The translations under genes and the position numbers were made by a program. The notes beneath the pieces are model-generated. The model saw only the letters and a list, made by a program, of their open reading frames with translations, ran no database searches and was not told where the DNA came from. A DNA stretch of 64,000 bases, taken from Adineta steineri (Eukaryota; Rotifera; Eurotatoria; Adinetida; Adinetidae). The stretch covers positions 62,001 to 126,000 of the forward strand of contig CAJNOI010000008.1 in assembly GCA_905250115.1 (NCBI GenBank), written 5' to 3'. Positions 1-13,636 of this stretch are shown piece by piece. The first letter of the stretch is position 1; each line of letters starts with the position of its first letter.

Positions 1-541
1 ATTAAATATGTATACGAGGATTATACATACATTTTTTATATTTTGTATAATATTTCTTAGTAAATTACCGGCTACATTAATCAAAGTTCATTAAACATAG
101 TTTCAGTGACATCTGACAACAACCTTGACCTTACTAGAAATTCTAACGTTGTGGTATGACGCCATCTTTCGTATGATATTTATATCTTAGTTAATGGTAT
201 AATAACATAGAAATGTGCATAGATAGAATTCATGATTCAATAAATTTCTCTCGTTATTTTATGTTTTGACAATTCTATATAGCACAGATGTTGCCTTTGC
301 AATGACCTCTCGATAGAAAATTCACCTTATTGTCAAACAATAGTGCCTTGTCTATCCATCCGTCCGTTCGCTATATATATTCTATCTTTTTCTTTTCATA
401 CATCCATTCTATATATCATAGTATTCGATCGGTCATTTATATAAAAAAGAAAAAGATTACTTTCTGATATCTACGTAAGTTTAAAAAAAAAAAGATCAAT
501 TTAATTTTCATTTCTTTGAATAAATATTAGTTTTATAAATC
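1..541 (+). promoter_or_regulatory. Upstream region and 5'UTR intron of the acidic-protein gene
   Basis: There is no convincing coding sequence here. Close to the start codon at 542 there is a good donor (GTAAGT at 475) and a plausible acceptor (TATTAG ending at 530), so the 5'UTR probably carries a 56-bp intron and only about 11 bases of leader lie between the acceptor and the ATG. The same acceptor could also receive a trans-spliced leader. No clear TATA box or other promoter motif could be assigned. Confidence 0.4.
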
Positions 542-1051
542 ATGGAAAAAACTGACATTTCAATTGAAAATGAAGAGCAAGTACCGGTAGAATCAAAAAA
601 GGTCGTTGATGAAATAACTGATGATGTACCAAAAAAGATTGAAGAACCGAATGATGAAATAAAAATTATAGAAAATAAAAATGAAGATGAAGTTGTACCA
701 TCAACAACACCGAAACAAACTGAAGAACAAGAAAATGTTACTGAAATAAATACGAATATACCAGCATGTGTTTCACCTGGTCGTGTTAATGTACCATTTA
801 AAGAAGTCAATGAAAGTGAAAAAGAAGAAAATACAACTCCGGTTAATGGTACAGACAATATGAATAATAATAAAAAACGTGAACTTGATAATGAAGATGA
901 TCAAATTCAAGAAAAAGTTCACAATAATGATGATCAAACAAAAAAAATTAAAATAAGTGAAGCAACAGAAAATGCAACTGTTGAAATAAAAGATTCAGAA
1001 AATAATCTTGCTGTTAATGGCACTACTGCTACTGAAATTGAATCAAAGTGA
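542..1051 (+). CDS. Small acidic, disordered protein (unknown function)
   Basis: An ATG-initiated frame of 169 residues, very rich in Glu, Asp, Asn, Lys and Thr and almost free of hydrophobic stretches, so it should be intrinsically disordered. There is no signal peptide or membrane segment. A Lys/Arg cluster near residues 111-113 and another near 133-136 could form a split nuclear localisation signal. One less acidic patch around residues 76-87 (centred on PGRVNVPF) may be a short binding motif. A donor-like GTGAGT overlaps the last codons (1048), with an acceptor at 1105. If that intron is spliced, the final codons change from AAG TGA to AAA TAG, and the protein is unchanged. I do not recognise the family; a nuclear or chromatin-associated acidic protein is only a guess. 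Confidence 0.6.
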   Translation: MEKTDISIENEEQVPVESKKVVDEITDDVPKKIEEPNDEIKIIENKNEDEVVPSTTPKQTEEQENVTEINTNIPACVSPGRVNVPFKEVNESEKEENTTPVNGTDNMNNNKKRELDNEDDQIQEKVHNNDDQTKKIKISEATENATVEIKDSENNLAVNGTTATEIESK

Positions 1052-1105
1052 GTTGGTTATATATATATTCTTTTGTTTCTAAAAAAACGACTTTTTTAAT
1101 TTCAG

Positions 1106-4100
1106 ATAGGTAATTACGCATGTTAGTTCAAATGGATGTATTGTTTCTTCTGTTTATTGTACTGTCAAATGTAGGCTTATTTTACTCTCATTCTGATGAC
1201 TGTAGTCTAGTTTTTTTTGTATCACTGTCAAATGATTATAAATGTCAAATATATATTAATATTAATAGTAAAATATAATATTAATGAATATATTATTCAA
1301 AAGTATATAAACAGATATGGAGAATACTATCAACTTCTTAATGTTTTAGGAAACTTATAAGTCATTCTAATCATTGCATTCATACAGAATTGAATCAATA
1401 GAAGATAATAATATAATCAATTTTTAATTGGGAGTGAAATGAGACGTTTTCGATATAGTAACAAAGCATTAAAGATTTCGTTGATGATACTTTTTTATTT
1501 ATGATAAATCTTTACACATTTTATAACGATCAAGATTTTTACTTTAATTTATTAAAATATAAAACAAAAAAGCGAAACGTGATCATTCAACCTCATATAT
1601 GAGAGAAGTAAAATAGGTGTGTACTATTGCTCGACACTTCTATTTGATGCATGCATTGAGAAAATGATAGTGGAAGTTCATAAAAGAGACCACCTAGTGT
1701 TGATAACAAGTATGGGTGTTAAAAATGTGACAAGATGCAAAGAATGATAATTATTCTCGTCAGTTGATATGACAAAAAAAATCAAAATTTTTCCGCTCCA
1801 TTCTTATTTTATACCCTAAGGCAATCACATAATGATTCGTTCATTATCAACTGAATAAAACTAAAATATCTCTGAAATCTGCAAAAGCAATTCATATCTT
1901 TATACTGCTGCAATCTATATGAAATACCGGTCGAACGTGCTACCGTATATTATCAATCCTTTTTAGTTATTTTATGTCTTTTAATATGTATTTCATCATA
2001 ATTTTTTACGACTACTAAACTCGTTGATTTTAAAAAATAATTAGTTATTAAAATTTGATAAAGATAAAATATTACCTTTCTTTTATTCAAAATCATACAG
2101 TCGATGAAGAAGAAAAGTCTATTGAAGTTAGAATAATTTAACGTTAACGTTCATCTATATAATGCATTTGTCGTCTATTGATTTTTTCCATCCACGTGTA
2201 TTTCTTTTGTCTTCATCTGTCTCTATCCTCGAATGTCTCGGTTAACGATGCTCGATGGATGTTAGATTGATTTCTAAGCATATCGCATTTATTCTTAATA
2301 ATGATAGCATAGCAACTAACTGTGAACATGTGACTGAATACTATATTATATTGTCCAACATTTTAAGCGAAATATAACACAAATAATCGAAATATATCTA
2401 GTTTCATTATAAACTAAAGGGTTATACAATCGCTCACCATTGGATTTTATTAATAAATCTTGATTTGGCAGTGTATGATGGTATACAGTAGAAAGCAATC
2501 AACTACGTCCGTTATTACGAGAAGTGTCAACCAGTGTAAAGTTTTTGATATTTTACGACTTTGTGTCAAGAATCGCAAGACAACTATTAGATTCACTGAT
2601 AGAAAAAGAGACCACAAAAGAAGCAAAATAAAAACTTAGATTAAGCGTATATCCCGAAGATTGTTACAAGATCGCGTTTAATATTATAAGGATAACTGGC
2701 CTAAATTATGACGACAATAGAAAACAACAGATCGAAAAATTTTCTTATATCTATTTAAATTTGGGTTTTTACTGGCGTTACTAAAGCGATGAATATATAT
2801 CAGCTAGCGTGAGTAAAAAGTGATTTCATTAACGTTTCATTCGTTTTTCGCAATTTTAGACAGTGCAAAGTTAAATGAAAGTACCCTAATGAATGAATAT
2901 CAATTCAAGCAATTTACGTTATATTCGACTAAAATATTAATAAGAAATGGACAACCAACAGTATCGAAAAGTTCAGATATTTTTTCACATGTTTAATATT
3001 CCACCATTACTACAGTATCTACCCAAGTCGATGGTTTCTGATGCAGTATTTTGTGAATTCCTACCAAAAACCGACAGAGAACTGGCAGTTACTGAGCTGT
3101 ACGTTTAGACCTGGATAGTGTTTTTTTTTGTCTTTCATTGCTGTAAAATATGGATCACATACGGCTAACAATAAAATCGTACTTGTATGCTTCTTAGTAT
3201 TCGCCTATGTGTTACTTTTTGTATATATTTTCTAGCAATAACAATTTGAACATACGTCATATTTCTGAACAAATAAAATAAGTGCTCATGTATATAGTTT
3301 TAGAATTTCTTAAAATGTGTTGAAACTTTCCGTGCATCATCATAGAAATGTATAACGAAAATAGGTTTTCTGTAGTTTCATACTGCACTTTTATTAAAGT
3401 ATGATAGATATCGTGAAAAGAATTAAGAAGAAGAAAACCAATTCTAGGTGTCATCAATCAAAGCTTAGTATATTCATATACAAGCAAAATTATCCTTTTT
3501 TTAAAGTTCTAATGGAAATCTGAGATTATGATGAAATGTTTTCAAAACATTGATGTGAATAGTTGTTATATATTTTGATACATAGGAATACTAACAATAA
3601 ATATGTATACCACTATTTCTTCATATATAAGCATGAATCTTAAAATCTAGTCTATCAATTTAGACAATTATTAATGTAACTATTTCATGATATGATAATA
3701 ACAAGTAAGCAAAAATAGAATAGGTAAGTTTCTTTGTTAATTGTGCTCACATAGACAGGCATTTCTGTTTTATTTTTGTGCAGTCGATCAGTATAATGGC
3801 ATGATCACAAAGCAAGTTGATTTCAATCAAGAGAAGAAAAATAACAATTGCCTTAAATATCGATACACACATGTACACAAAGTTATATAGAATGTACAAA
3901 ATCGAAAGAACAAAAGACAAAATTAGCAAAAAGAATGTTGATAGTTTCTGTTGTCAGATATTCATATCAATTGTTCATCACACAGACAAATACACATAAA
4001 TTTATTTTTTTTTGTTTTTTAAGACGAAAAACCAAAGATAGATTGAAAAAAAAGTAGACACAGAGAAACAAAAATAAATCGAAATAGAAAAAGAAGAACA

Positions 4101-4193
4101 ACAAATATTGTTTATTTAGTTTCTTTGCTTGAGTGACTAGAATAGAATCAATTTAAATAAGTATATTTAATAAGAAAAAGAAATCATTATTTA
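1106..4193. other. Non-coding stretch between the acidic-protein gene and THOC2
   Basis: About 3 kb of AT-rich sequence. Only frames of 60-70 codons occur; they lack splice context and protein-like composition, so I treat them as chance. The part next to 4193 should hold the 3'UTR of the minus-strand THOC2 gene. No repeat or RNA gene was recognised. Confidence 0.5.
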
Positions 4194-7100
4194 CTATTTC
4201 TCTCGACGTTCACTACGAGATGATGATGATGATACTCGATGTGAAGATGAAGCTGCATGGCGATCTTCACGTGCTTCCTAAATAAATCAAACAATAATAA
4301 TTTAGATAATAGATTATATTTTCTCTTCTTACTTTTCGTGCTGATCGTCCATTTGAAACTGTATCACTTGTTTTAATTCTTTTTGATGATAAACTTGATG
4401 GAGATACATCGACAACACCTAAACTACTACTGTAGTCATTATCTTGATGTACAGGTGTTGTTGATAATGTTGATTCAGCTGTTTGATTCAATCGACGAGT
4501 TGAAGTACTACTACCACTACCATTTGATGATCGTTTGTCAGGTGTCGTGGAGCGTGCACGTTTATTTGATTCCTAAATATATATTGATTAATATGGAATA
4601 GAAAGATGAAAAAAAAAGAATTAATCAATATTATATACATGTTTATGATCACGATGAGCGCTACGTGAACTGCCATTACGTGATTCTTCTACATGCGATG
4701 TAGTGCTACGATCGCCCTAAAATTAAATATCCATATGTTTATTTTGATATTGTTGCGCAAGTCAAAAAGGCGAATATTTATGCGCTTTTACAAAACTATG
4801 TCGAATATTGTACTCATAAGAATATTACTACGAACTTATATATATATAGAAGAATCGATCAAATAGATTTATTTCATAATAGATAATATATAGGTTATCT
4901 TATACAAATTTTTTAATTGTTACCTTTGATGAACCACCACGTGATCGTTTTTCCACTGGTGCTAAAGATAGAAAACAAGCTAATTCTAATAAACAAGAAA
5001 AATGAAATAAAAATAAAACCATTTTCATGAGGTGACTCTGTTCGTGTAGTTTTTGATGATACATTATTCGCTCCATTCGTAGCCGTTTGATCCGATCTAA
5101 AAGTATCACAATGAATTAAAGTATAAACGAAAACTATCTTAGTTTACCTTCGAATCGAATCATCAGTGTTATTGCTGGCTGCGGTAACATTACGTGTTGA
5201 TGTAGTAAAAGTACGCGATGAAGAAGTACGTGAACTAGGCGATGCGGATGTTTTAGTCGATGATAGTTGTGGTTCATTTGTTGATGAAGTAGCCGTTCGT
5301 CTATAAAAGAAAAAGATGGTTTTTGTTTTTCATTTCATTTTTTATTCAAATATATTTACCTATCGCTTGCTGTCGATGATTCTTTTCTAGTTGTTGGCGG
5401 ACTTTCACGTGTTGTAGAGACGGTCGGCGCTTGAGAAGACTCATGACGATCAGTTCCATTATTCGGCAATTTAATTGTTCGCCCTCCAGTCGTTGTCGTC
5501 GTTTCACTGGACTCATTTTTATTCTGTGTCGTCGATGTTACTTGAGGTTTAGACGCTGGAGTAGACGAAGGTAACGTTGGACCGAGTGGTATTCGATTAG
5601 ATCTTGTCGATGATGTCGTAGGCGCTGTCGTCGTCGTCGTCGTTGCATTCGTATTACTACTGCTGTTGGTGGGCACATGTTCATGTTTGCTTCTAGTTGT
5701 TCTTTCTACACGTAGATATAGAGAATAAGAGCCAATTTGGATGGGCACCGATGGCAAGGTTGCATCATACCAGTATTATTTATTGTTGCTGATCTAGATG
5801 TTGTCGATGTCGCTGTTGTTGGTGCAGTTGATTGAGATGATGGAACCGGTGAAGATGATTTTTGTGATGTTGTCGTTCCATTGCTTGTTCCTGCAGCGTT
5901 CACCGTTTTATCATTCGACGATCGTGCTAAGAATAATTATTTATAAGTTTTACTAAAGAATTTTTATTTTCATATGTACCTGTTGTGCTACTACTAGATG
6001 ATTCCTTTGCTGTTGAACGTGTTGTCGATGATTGTGATGATTGCGAATCTGATAAAATAGGATGATCTATAACATTATTTGTATCACCGATTGTCGGTGT
6101 AACAATAGGATTCATATTCGTACCAGCACTATTATTATTATTATTGTTGTTACTATTACTACTTGTTGATGATGGTGTTGATCGTTCCGGAACAGAATGA
6201 AATTGACCTTCTTCAATCATATCACGATGTTTATTTGCTAAACGACCGCTATAACATTTAGCTAATGCAAACAAATCATGACGACGATCTTTTTCAGCTA
6301 CACATATAGATTTAATACGTCGTTCAAGTGCCGCATAAAATGTTGTCATTTTCGGATATATAGGCAAAAGAACAGTTAAGACTTGTAATACATTACGTAT
6401 TTGTATATAATCATTTGAATCAAGACAAACAATAAAACTTTTAGCTAATTTATAATGCCATTTATGACATACATGACGAAAGTTATCATAATCAAGTTGT
6501 TCCGGTGTTTGTGTTGTACCTGTTGTTTTCGATGCTGCATTACCAGCATTACGAAAAACAGTCAAGAAACCCGGATGACTTGCACATTCCTAAAAGTTTT
6601 TAAAATAATTTATTTCATTGAATATGATTAATTTTGATTTACAAGAAAATCAATCTGAATAATTGCACAGAGTTCATTATCTCTCCTCTAATTTTCTCAT
6701 CTGTTAACTATAAACTTTATCAATGTTAATAGTAATTCTATAATAAACAAATTCGAATAAACTTTTATTTCTGACTAGAACTCATCGAGCTTACATTTAA
6801 AATGAATTTATTCAAACTCAAATATAGTTAGATTCTATTTCGTAAACTTCTACTTAGTTACCCAAAAATTACCTGATCAAATTTATTTCTATCACCATGC
6901 CAAGTCATAACTGTTTCTAATAATGATTGAAGAAATCGTCCATAACGTATAGCTTCATTCTCTGAACATGAAGCAAGTGAATATGATATATCAGAAAATA
7001 ATCGATCATAACAAATAATTGTGCTAAAATTTGGTGTTACTAAATCATGTATAACACGTATGAAATATGCACAATAGAGTGCATCGATTTCACTTAATAA

Positions 7101-10100
7101 ACATCGAGGAAAAATACATAATTGAAGAAATTCAGTTATAGTTTCGGCTTTAGTTTTATTTCCTAAGAGAAGATAATCATTAATATTAATAAATAGAAAC
7201 GAAAACAAATTTAATAGCATACGATTTTTAAACCAATGTTCACGTTCTTTATCAAGTCGTGCACGTACTCGTTCAACGTGTTCTTTTTGTTTTGCTAATT
7301 CTTCATGGAGTTTATCTATAATAATATGAATTTTTTCTTTTTCTTTACGTTTTTTTCCTGCTGTCTACAAAATTAAATCAAATCTGTATAAATATATTCT
7401 ATAATATTTAGAATAAAAACAAACCAATTCTTTTTCATCAATTTTTGTCATTTCAAGTTCAAGTAATTTAACACGTCGTATATATGCTGGTTCAGGAACT
7501 TGTAAATCCGACATTGATAAAGACCAAAATGTTAAATAAAATTGTGGTCTAAATATACAAATAGATAATTGAAAATGAGTATTACGAAAAACAAGAAATA
7601 TTAACATACGTCATCTCTTCCCATGTTCGTTGTGGATGAAGAGTTTTAACAAAATCAAGTACTGGTGACATAACAACTGTCACTGCTTCAATATATTTTT
7701 CAATCTATATACAGTAACAACATAGATATCAAAAGAGAAAAGTATTGGAAATCTACTATTATAGGCAAATTTTAAAATGAAGTGTATTTACTTCTTACCA
7801 TACAGATTCTTTTCGGCTTTATTTATGATAGTATTATTTAGTATATAAATCGCAACTGATTTTATCTTCTTTAGATTAAAACTCGATTTCTATTTGACTA
7901 TTTTTAAAAATCCATAATAATCATTATATTCCATTTCGATAATAAATGAATTCTCAACTATTATTTACCAATGCAGTTCTATTCAATGTTGTTGTTGTTG
8001 CTGATCGAAGTTCATCAAATTTTGACTAAATAAAAAGAAAATAAATTATCGTATTTCATATTATTATTCAACATTGTTTAATGAAATTATTTTCTACTTG
8101 AATATTAAGATTAAATAATGGTCGTGATATATGAAAAGCAGCATCGACTTGTAAATGAAATCCAAGTACAAGATCATCAATTGATGGAAATTTATGATGA
8201 AAATTTTCTGTTGTTAATACATTTGATAGAAATGTAAAAAATTGTACCATTGTATCTTGACACTAAATGTGACAAACAAAAAATATTTTTTAGTTTTAAT
8301 TAATAATTTTTTATTTTTTAATAACGAACTTGATCATAAAGACTACCAATTAATTTTAAATGTTCAATTCTTTGTGCACCAAATTTAAAAATAATACAAC
8401 TACGTTGTTGAGCTATAATTATTGATAATGGTAAATATAAATGATTATCTAATAAGGCTTCTTTTAAACGTATTGAAGGTTTTTTAACATTTCTGGCTGC
8501 TGTAAATTGTCCAGCTTCATTACGTAATAATTCTCCACCTGATGCAGCTTCTAATTGTTCACGTGTTATTGTTTGTGAAACTTCAACACCACTCATTTTT
8601 GTTATTATTTCACGTAATAAATATAAATCACATGTTTTTTCAACACGTAATTGATCATAAATATAATAAAGTACTGAAGTAAAATCAATTGGATACTTTT
8701 TAAATACATTTGCTGAGAAAACACATAAATTTTGAAATGATTGAACTGGTGTTGCATTTTCACGACTCATTTTTCCATCAATATAAGCTGATAATGAATC
8801 TGGTGAAACAGATGTTAATGAACGTGAAATTGTATAACAAACAATATCATATGCAAGTGATGATAAATATTTTAATGCATCATTTATAACAGTTATAAAA
8901 TTATCATAGCGTTGAATTTGATCCATTATCTAATGTGGAAGAAACAAAAAATGAAAATTATCGAAAGATAAAGGATGAAATATCACTTACAACTGAAAGA
9001 ATTACTATTGGATTATTATGTGTAATTTTTGCAATTTGACGACTGTAGGTTTTAACATTATCTTTCGTAATCCGTCTAAAAGAAAAAAATGTAATCTATC
9101 TTAGTAAATGATGTGAAATAGGATCTAGTTCACATAAAACTTAGCAAGTATTAACTCTCATCGGAAGTTAGAGATTATTTTCATCATATACTGTATGTGA
9201 ATTCTTCAAGAAACAGATATTTGTCTTTATAAAAGAAAGGCTTGTGAATAATAAAATACTGAAAATACGTAAATTTAAATGTTTTTTGAATCTGATATAT
9301 TGAAAGATGCGAATGTGTCTCTAATATACACTAAATCAAAATTCCCATTCTTAATGAAGATAAGAATGATCTATTCTATTATACACATGGCCCAAACTCA
9401 TATTCAAACCGTTTCGGAGTTTGGGTTTGGGTCTTCTTTTAATTGCCATCAATGTATCGAAAATAGTGTCTTCTACAGATTAAAAAAGCACAAACTCGAA
9501 CTCAAACCCAAACCCAAACTCGAACTCATATACCCAAACTCACCCAACTCAAACAGTTTGGGTTTGGGTCATGTGTAATTCTATATTTGCTTAAGCTTCG
9601 CGCTCTTCATAGTTATCTTACTTAAGTATAGCTCGACTTTTATCTGCAACATCTTGTTTAACGAAAATAAGTTGTGGTGTTTTTCGATAAGTTTCTTCAT
9701 GCCATCGTCCATAGAGTCCATAACGTATATCATATGGAAATAATTTAATTAATGCCCATAATTCAATAGATAAACAACCATTTACATCAAGTAATGAAAG
9801 ACTTGGAAAAAGAACTTCATCAATTAATAAAAGTATATCTTCTTGTTGTTCATCTGCATTGATTGATTTTTTTATTAAATTTGTACATAAACGTGTTAAT
9901 TTCATAAATAAAAGACGATCTTGACAATAAGCACCAAGATGTAATAATAAAGGAAAAATATTTTCACGAAATTCATTCCATGTATTTATTAATTTTAATT
10001 CACGTGAACAAACTACTGAATTCAATGGATTATGTAACTCATATTGAAGGAAACAAGCATGAAGATCCGAATTACTTAAATGAGAAGAGAAAATAAATAA

Positions 10101-12846
10101 AAAATAAAAATAAATATTTTTATTTATTTACTTTTTATAAAGTGGATCAATAATATAAGCAATAAGTTTTGTTAAGAGTGTATTTATTTCTCGATATGAT
10201 GTACATGACCATCGTGGTAGATTATCAAATAAAAATAAAGCATGTTCTAAATCACCGATGCTCAATAATGCTTGGATGAAATGTAATAATTGATTATTGC
10301 TTTTCTAGAAAAAGAAAACAAAGAAATTTATTATATGGAAATTACAAAGCCATGCTGTAGAATTATAGAATTTTCGAAAAGGCTATTTGTAGTACTATTA
10401 ATTTGTGAATGGCCGGTTTGTTTGGCTTCCGTTAATATGATCACTTAAACTCTCGGGATGTTAAAATCAATCATCAGTTCTCACCAATGTATTTGAATCT
10501 TTTGATTTGTTATTGGCATCAGTTGATGTTGAACTTTTTTTTGGTCCTCGTGCACTTTCAAGTTCTTTTGTGTAATTATCCGAAAAATCTGTTATTAATG
10601 GATATAACTAAAATAAAACAAAAATTAAAAAACAATAAAAAATTTTCGATATCTAAAATTTACATGTGGTAATAAATCTTCGAGTTCAATGAGTTTATTT
10701 GAAACAAGTTGAGCAGCTAAGAAATATAATGAACTAGCTGTATCTTCTTGAAGCTAAAAATACAAAGAATAAATTTGATTTTTAAGAAGAAAAAAGGAAT
10801 ATTTTTACTTGATATTGTTGAAATTTAAATCCAATTAATTGACATAATGTTAATCGATCAAAATGAAGTAAATGTAATAAACCCACATAGATTTTTGTAT
10901 ATTCAAGATGACATTCAAATGATTCAATAACTAAATCAAGTACACGATTTGGATCTATATCAAAATATCCAATTAATGCCATTAAACGATCATATAATTG
11001 TTGTGAATTTAATTTTGTTATTGAAAAATTTTGATTTAATTCAGTTATAGTTTTAGCAAAACCTTCACTTTCTTCACGTAATAAATTAAATTTTTGTTGT
11101 TTATAACTAATGGAAAAAACAAAAGATAACCTTGAAAAAATATTTCCTACATTAGCAAAAATTAAACATACTAAAGACGTGTTTTTATTCGAACATATTT
11201 TTGATTGAATTGATCACGACTAATAATTAAATCAAGATATTCTAATGTATCAATTTCAAGACGTTCCATCAATAATGTTGTTGAAACAATATGCTAAAAG
11301 AAAAATAATTTTTTTTATTTTATTTTATCAAACACACATTTAAAACTTCTATTAAATCTTGATCGTATTGTAAAGAGAGTACTTTTCTGAAGTAATTGTT
11401 TGGTACTATTTAGAAATATCGTTATGGCCAGTTAAACTGGTGTATGTGAATAGATGGACGTCTTTTTTTTGTAATAAGTTTCGATTGTTCATTCTCCGAT
11501 CAAAAGTTATAGTAATATCTATGCGATGCACTGATAATTCTCACATTGATAGGCTGTTACCATTCAATAGGTCTCATTTGATCAGTCTAATAAATTGCGT
11601 AGATACTAGTTGATCCATTCTACTCTTAATATATGATATGAATAATGATTGCATTAAATAATTTTTACGATTATTGAAAAGCGATATTAAATACAGTGTG
11701 GGTCTCTCTTTTGGAAGTTACATTGAAACTGTAATAACAATAATTGTTAAGTATAGTATGGAGACAATACACACAACAGAATGGCCACATAGCGCAGGGT
11801 ACAAATGTAGATGTTCTTGTTTTTGAATGAACATAAAAAGTAGAATTATTTAAGCAGAAAGAGATGCAAATCCTGATAATTTCTAAGACCCATTTTTCTG
11901 ACTTTGATAAATATCGCTTAATAAACTATACGCCATAACCTATTTGATTTTTTTACTAAATTTAAAAGAGAATATCTTTAATTTTATATGAAAGAAAACT
12001 CTTTTAATTACCTATTCTAAAAATCTTCTTCGCACTTTTAAAATAGAATATTTTCTGTATTGTGCAATGCAAAATGTCCTTAAATGGATACCAAGATTAA
12101 TATCTTGTTACAAACTCAAATATATCAATTAGAGATCTAAAGTAATGTGCATTATAAACAGATTTTGTTGATGAAAATAATGCAGGGCTAAGAGATAATG
12201 TTGGAAAAATCCTATTTCAATTCTTACTTCCGATTTGTTGATAAGTTGAAAAAATCGTTGTTTATAAGTTTCTTTTGTTGTTGTATCATCATTTGGAAAT
12301 AATTCTACATCTAAATTTTTACAAAAATAAAAGAAATTTTTTTCTTCTACTTTTAACCGAAAAAAAAAACAAGACAAACCAAGAGTTGCTAAAATGTCAG
12401 CTAGAAGATCTCCAATTATTTCTGGAGTAGTGACAATCTCCTAAAGAAAAAGAAAAATTCTAAAAAATATTTTTATAACGAAATAATTTACTTGAAGTTC
12501 AGTAAATATTGGAATAATTGTTTCGACTAATTGACTACCTTGTAAACATGATTTACATAAAGAAAGAAGCAATTGTTTCAATGCTATAAAAATAAATTTT
12601 CTCGATCATAATAAAATATTAAATAAAATAGAATTACCAAGTTCTGCTTCATATTTATTTTTATTATCTTCAAGTAATTGTTTATACAGTTCATTACTAT
12701 TTAAAAGAAAATAAATAAATAAATAAAAAAATAAATAATAAAATTTTTTTATACAATTGATTTCGTCCACCAGATGACCAATTTGTGATAACTGTATTAA
12801 TTGTATTTGATATATCGATTGATCGATTTTCTTGCATTTCAACCAT
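4194..12846 (-). CDS. THOC2: THO complex subunit 2 (mRNA export), 28 exons
   Basis: THOC2 is the large scaffold of the nuclear THO/TREX complex, which couples transcription to mRNA packaging and export. The exons, 5' to 3', lie at 12755-12846, 12638-12696, 12492-12583, 12380-12440, 12228-12310, 11172-11293, 10809-11106, 10664-10753, 10485-10607, 10132-10304, 9622-10074, 8991-9075, 8330-8929, 8098-8262, 7969-8025, 7610-7704, 7425-7548, 7223-7364, 6873-7162, 5980-6589, 5771-5926, 5360-5705, 5148-5300, 5020-5096, 4924-4961, 4639-4716, 4333-4572 and 4194-4277. All join in frame, giving 1661 residues (human about 1.6 kb of codons). Diagnostic stretches include [34 protein letters not shown] and [13 protein letters not shown]. 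The last third is Ser/Thr/Arg-rich and disordered, as in animal THOC2. The start ATG is the first in frame; short N-terminal differences are possible. Long introns (9076-9621, 11294-12227) hold extra sequence, including a mini-element. Confidence 0.95.
9381..9577. mobile_element. 197-bp inverted-repeat mini-element in a THOC2 intron
   Basis: The ends are inverted copies of one another (core ACACATGRCCCAAAC), and the interior is dense in CCCAAAC / GTTTGGG words on both strands. It is flanked by near-identical 8-bp direct repeats, ATTCTATT at 9373-9380 and ATTCTATA at 9578-9585. That structure fits a non-autonomous DNA transposon, possibly hAT-related because of the 8-bp duplication. It carries no coding capacity and lies within the 546-bp intron 9076-9621, which accounts for that intron's unusual size. 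Confidence 0.6.
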
Positions 12847-13636
12847 AATCCGATCAACTGACTGAGAAGAATAATAGACTGAGTTAATAAGCAAAGAAAA
12901 GAAAATTTTTCCTACCCTTCTTGCGTATGTTACAATTTAGTTTAGCCATTAGACAATTTTCTAATCCTTTCTATTCATGATAGATGTCGTCAATAATTGG
13001 TTTCAATTTATAAAAAGAAGAAAAACAATAAACTATATAGAAAATCATCTATGATTTTTATAAAGTACAAAACACAATTAATTTCACTAAGAATTATCAC
13101 TGAGTACAAGCAGATTTCTCTCCTTCCACTATCATCTTTAATTCATTATTTATGTAGTACTATACTGATTTTCCCGTTCGGCAGCTGCCAAGATTGATTA
13201 TTTAGGATCCGTATACATAGATAATATATATACATATCTATCAGATTTCCGTGTTTATAATGAAAGTTATTAGTCGTTCTATCGGAAAAAGAAAAAAAAA
13301 TAGCGACGGGATGTCAAGAATTTATCCATTATTTTGTTGTAATTTCTCAGCAACTCAATACACACATACAAATGGTAAGATATATAGAGATATATACGTA
13401 CATATGTTGCTGATTTAATTAAGTTAACAAATATATGTAGTCTAGAGTTTTATTTTTATACAATTGATTTATCTCATTGATAAAACAGTTGGATAGACGG
13501 TGCTTTGTTGTGTTTTTTTATTGAAAATGATTTCGCTACCCTCATCATTGCTGATAATACATCATATATAAGAACAATTAAAACTCAAATTTTTGTAAGA
13601 AAAGAAGAACATTATAATGAATGAAAATAGCAAAGC
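12847..13636. other. THOC2 upstream region and Hsp40 3' side
   Basis: This gap lies between the THOC2 start and the stop of the Hsp40 gene; both are on the minus strand. It should contain the THOC2 promoter and 5'UTR and the Hsp40 3'UTR. The near-perfect TATA repeats around 13205-13240 are AT-rich background. No ORF with protein-like composition and no RNA gene was recognised. Confidence 0.4.

Noticed and set aside
508-858. 116-codon minus-strand frame opposite the acidic-protein gene
   Set aside because: It is the reverse shadow of a Glu/Asp/Lys-rich frame; its Ser/Phe-rich composition is what antisense of that codon use gives, and it has no splice or start support.
9279-9578. 99-codon plus-strand frame in a THOC2 intron
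   Set aside because: Its repetitive Pro/Leu/Lys reading comes from the CCCAAAC words of a mini-element.
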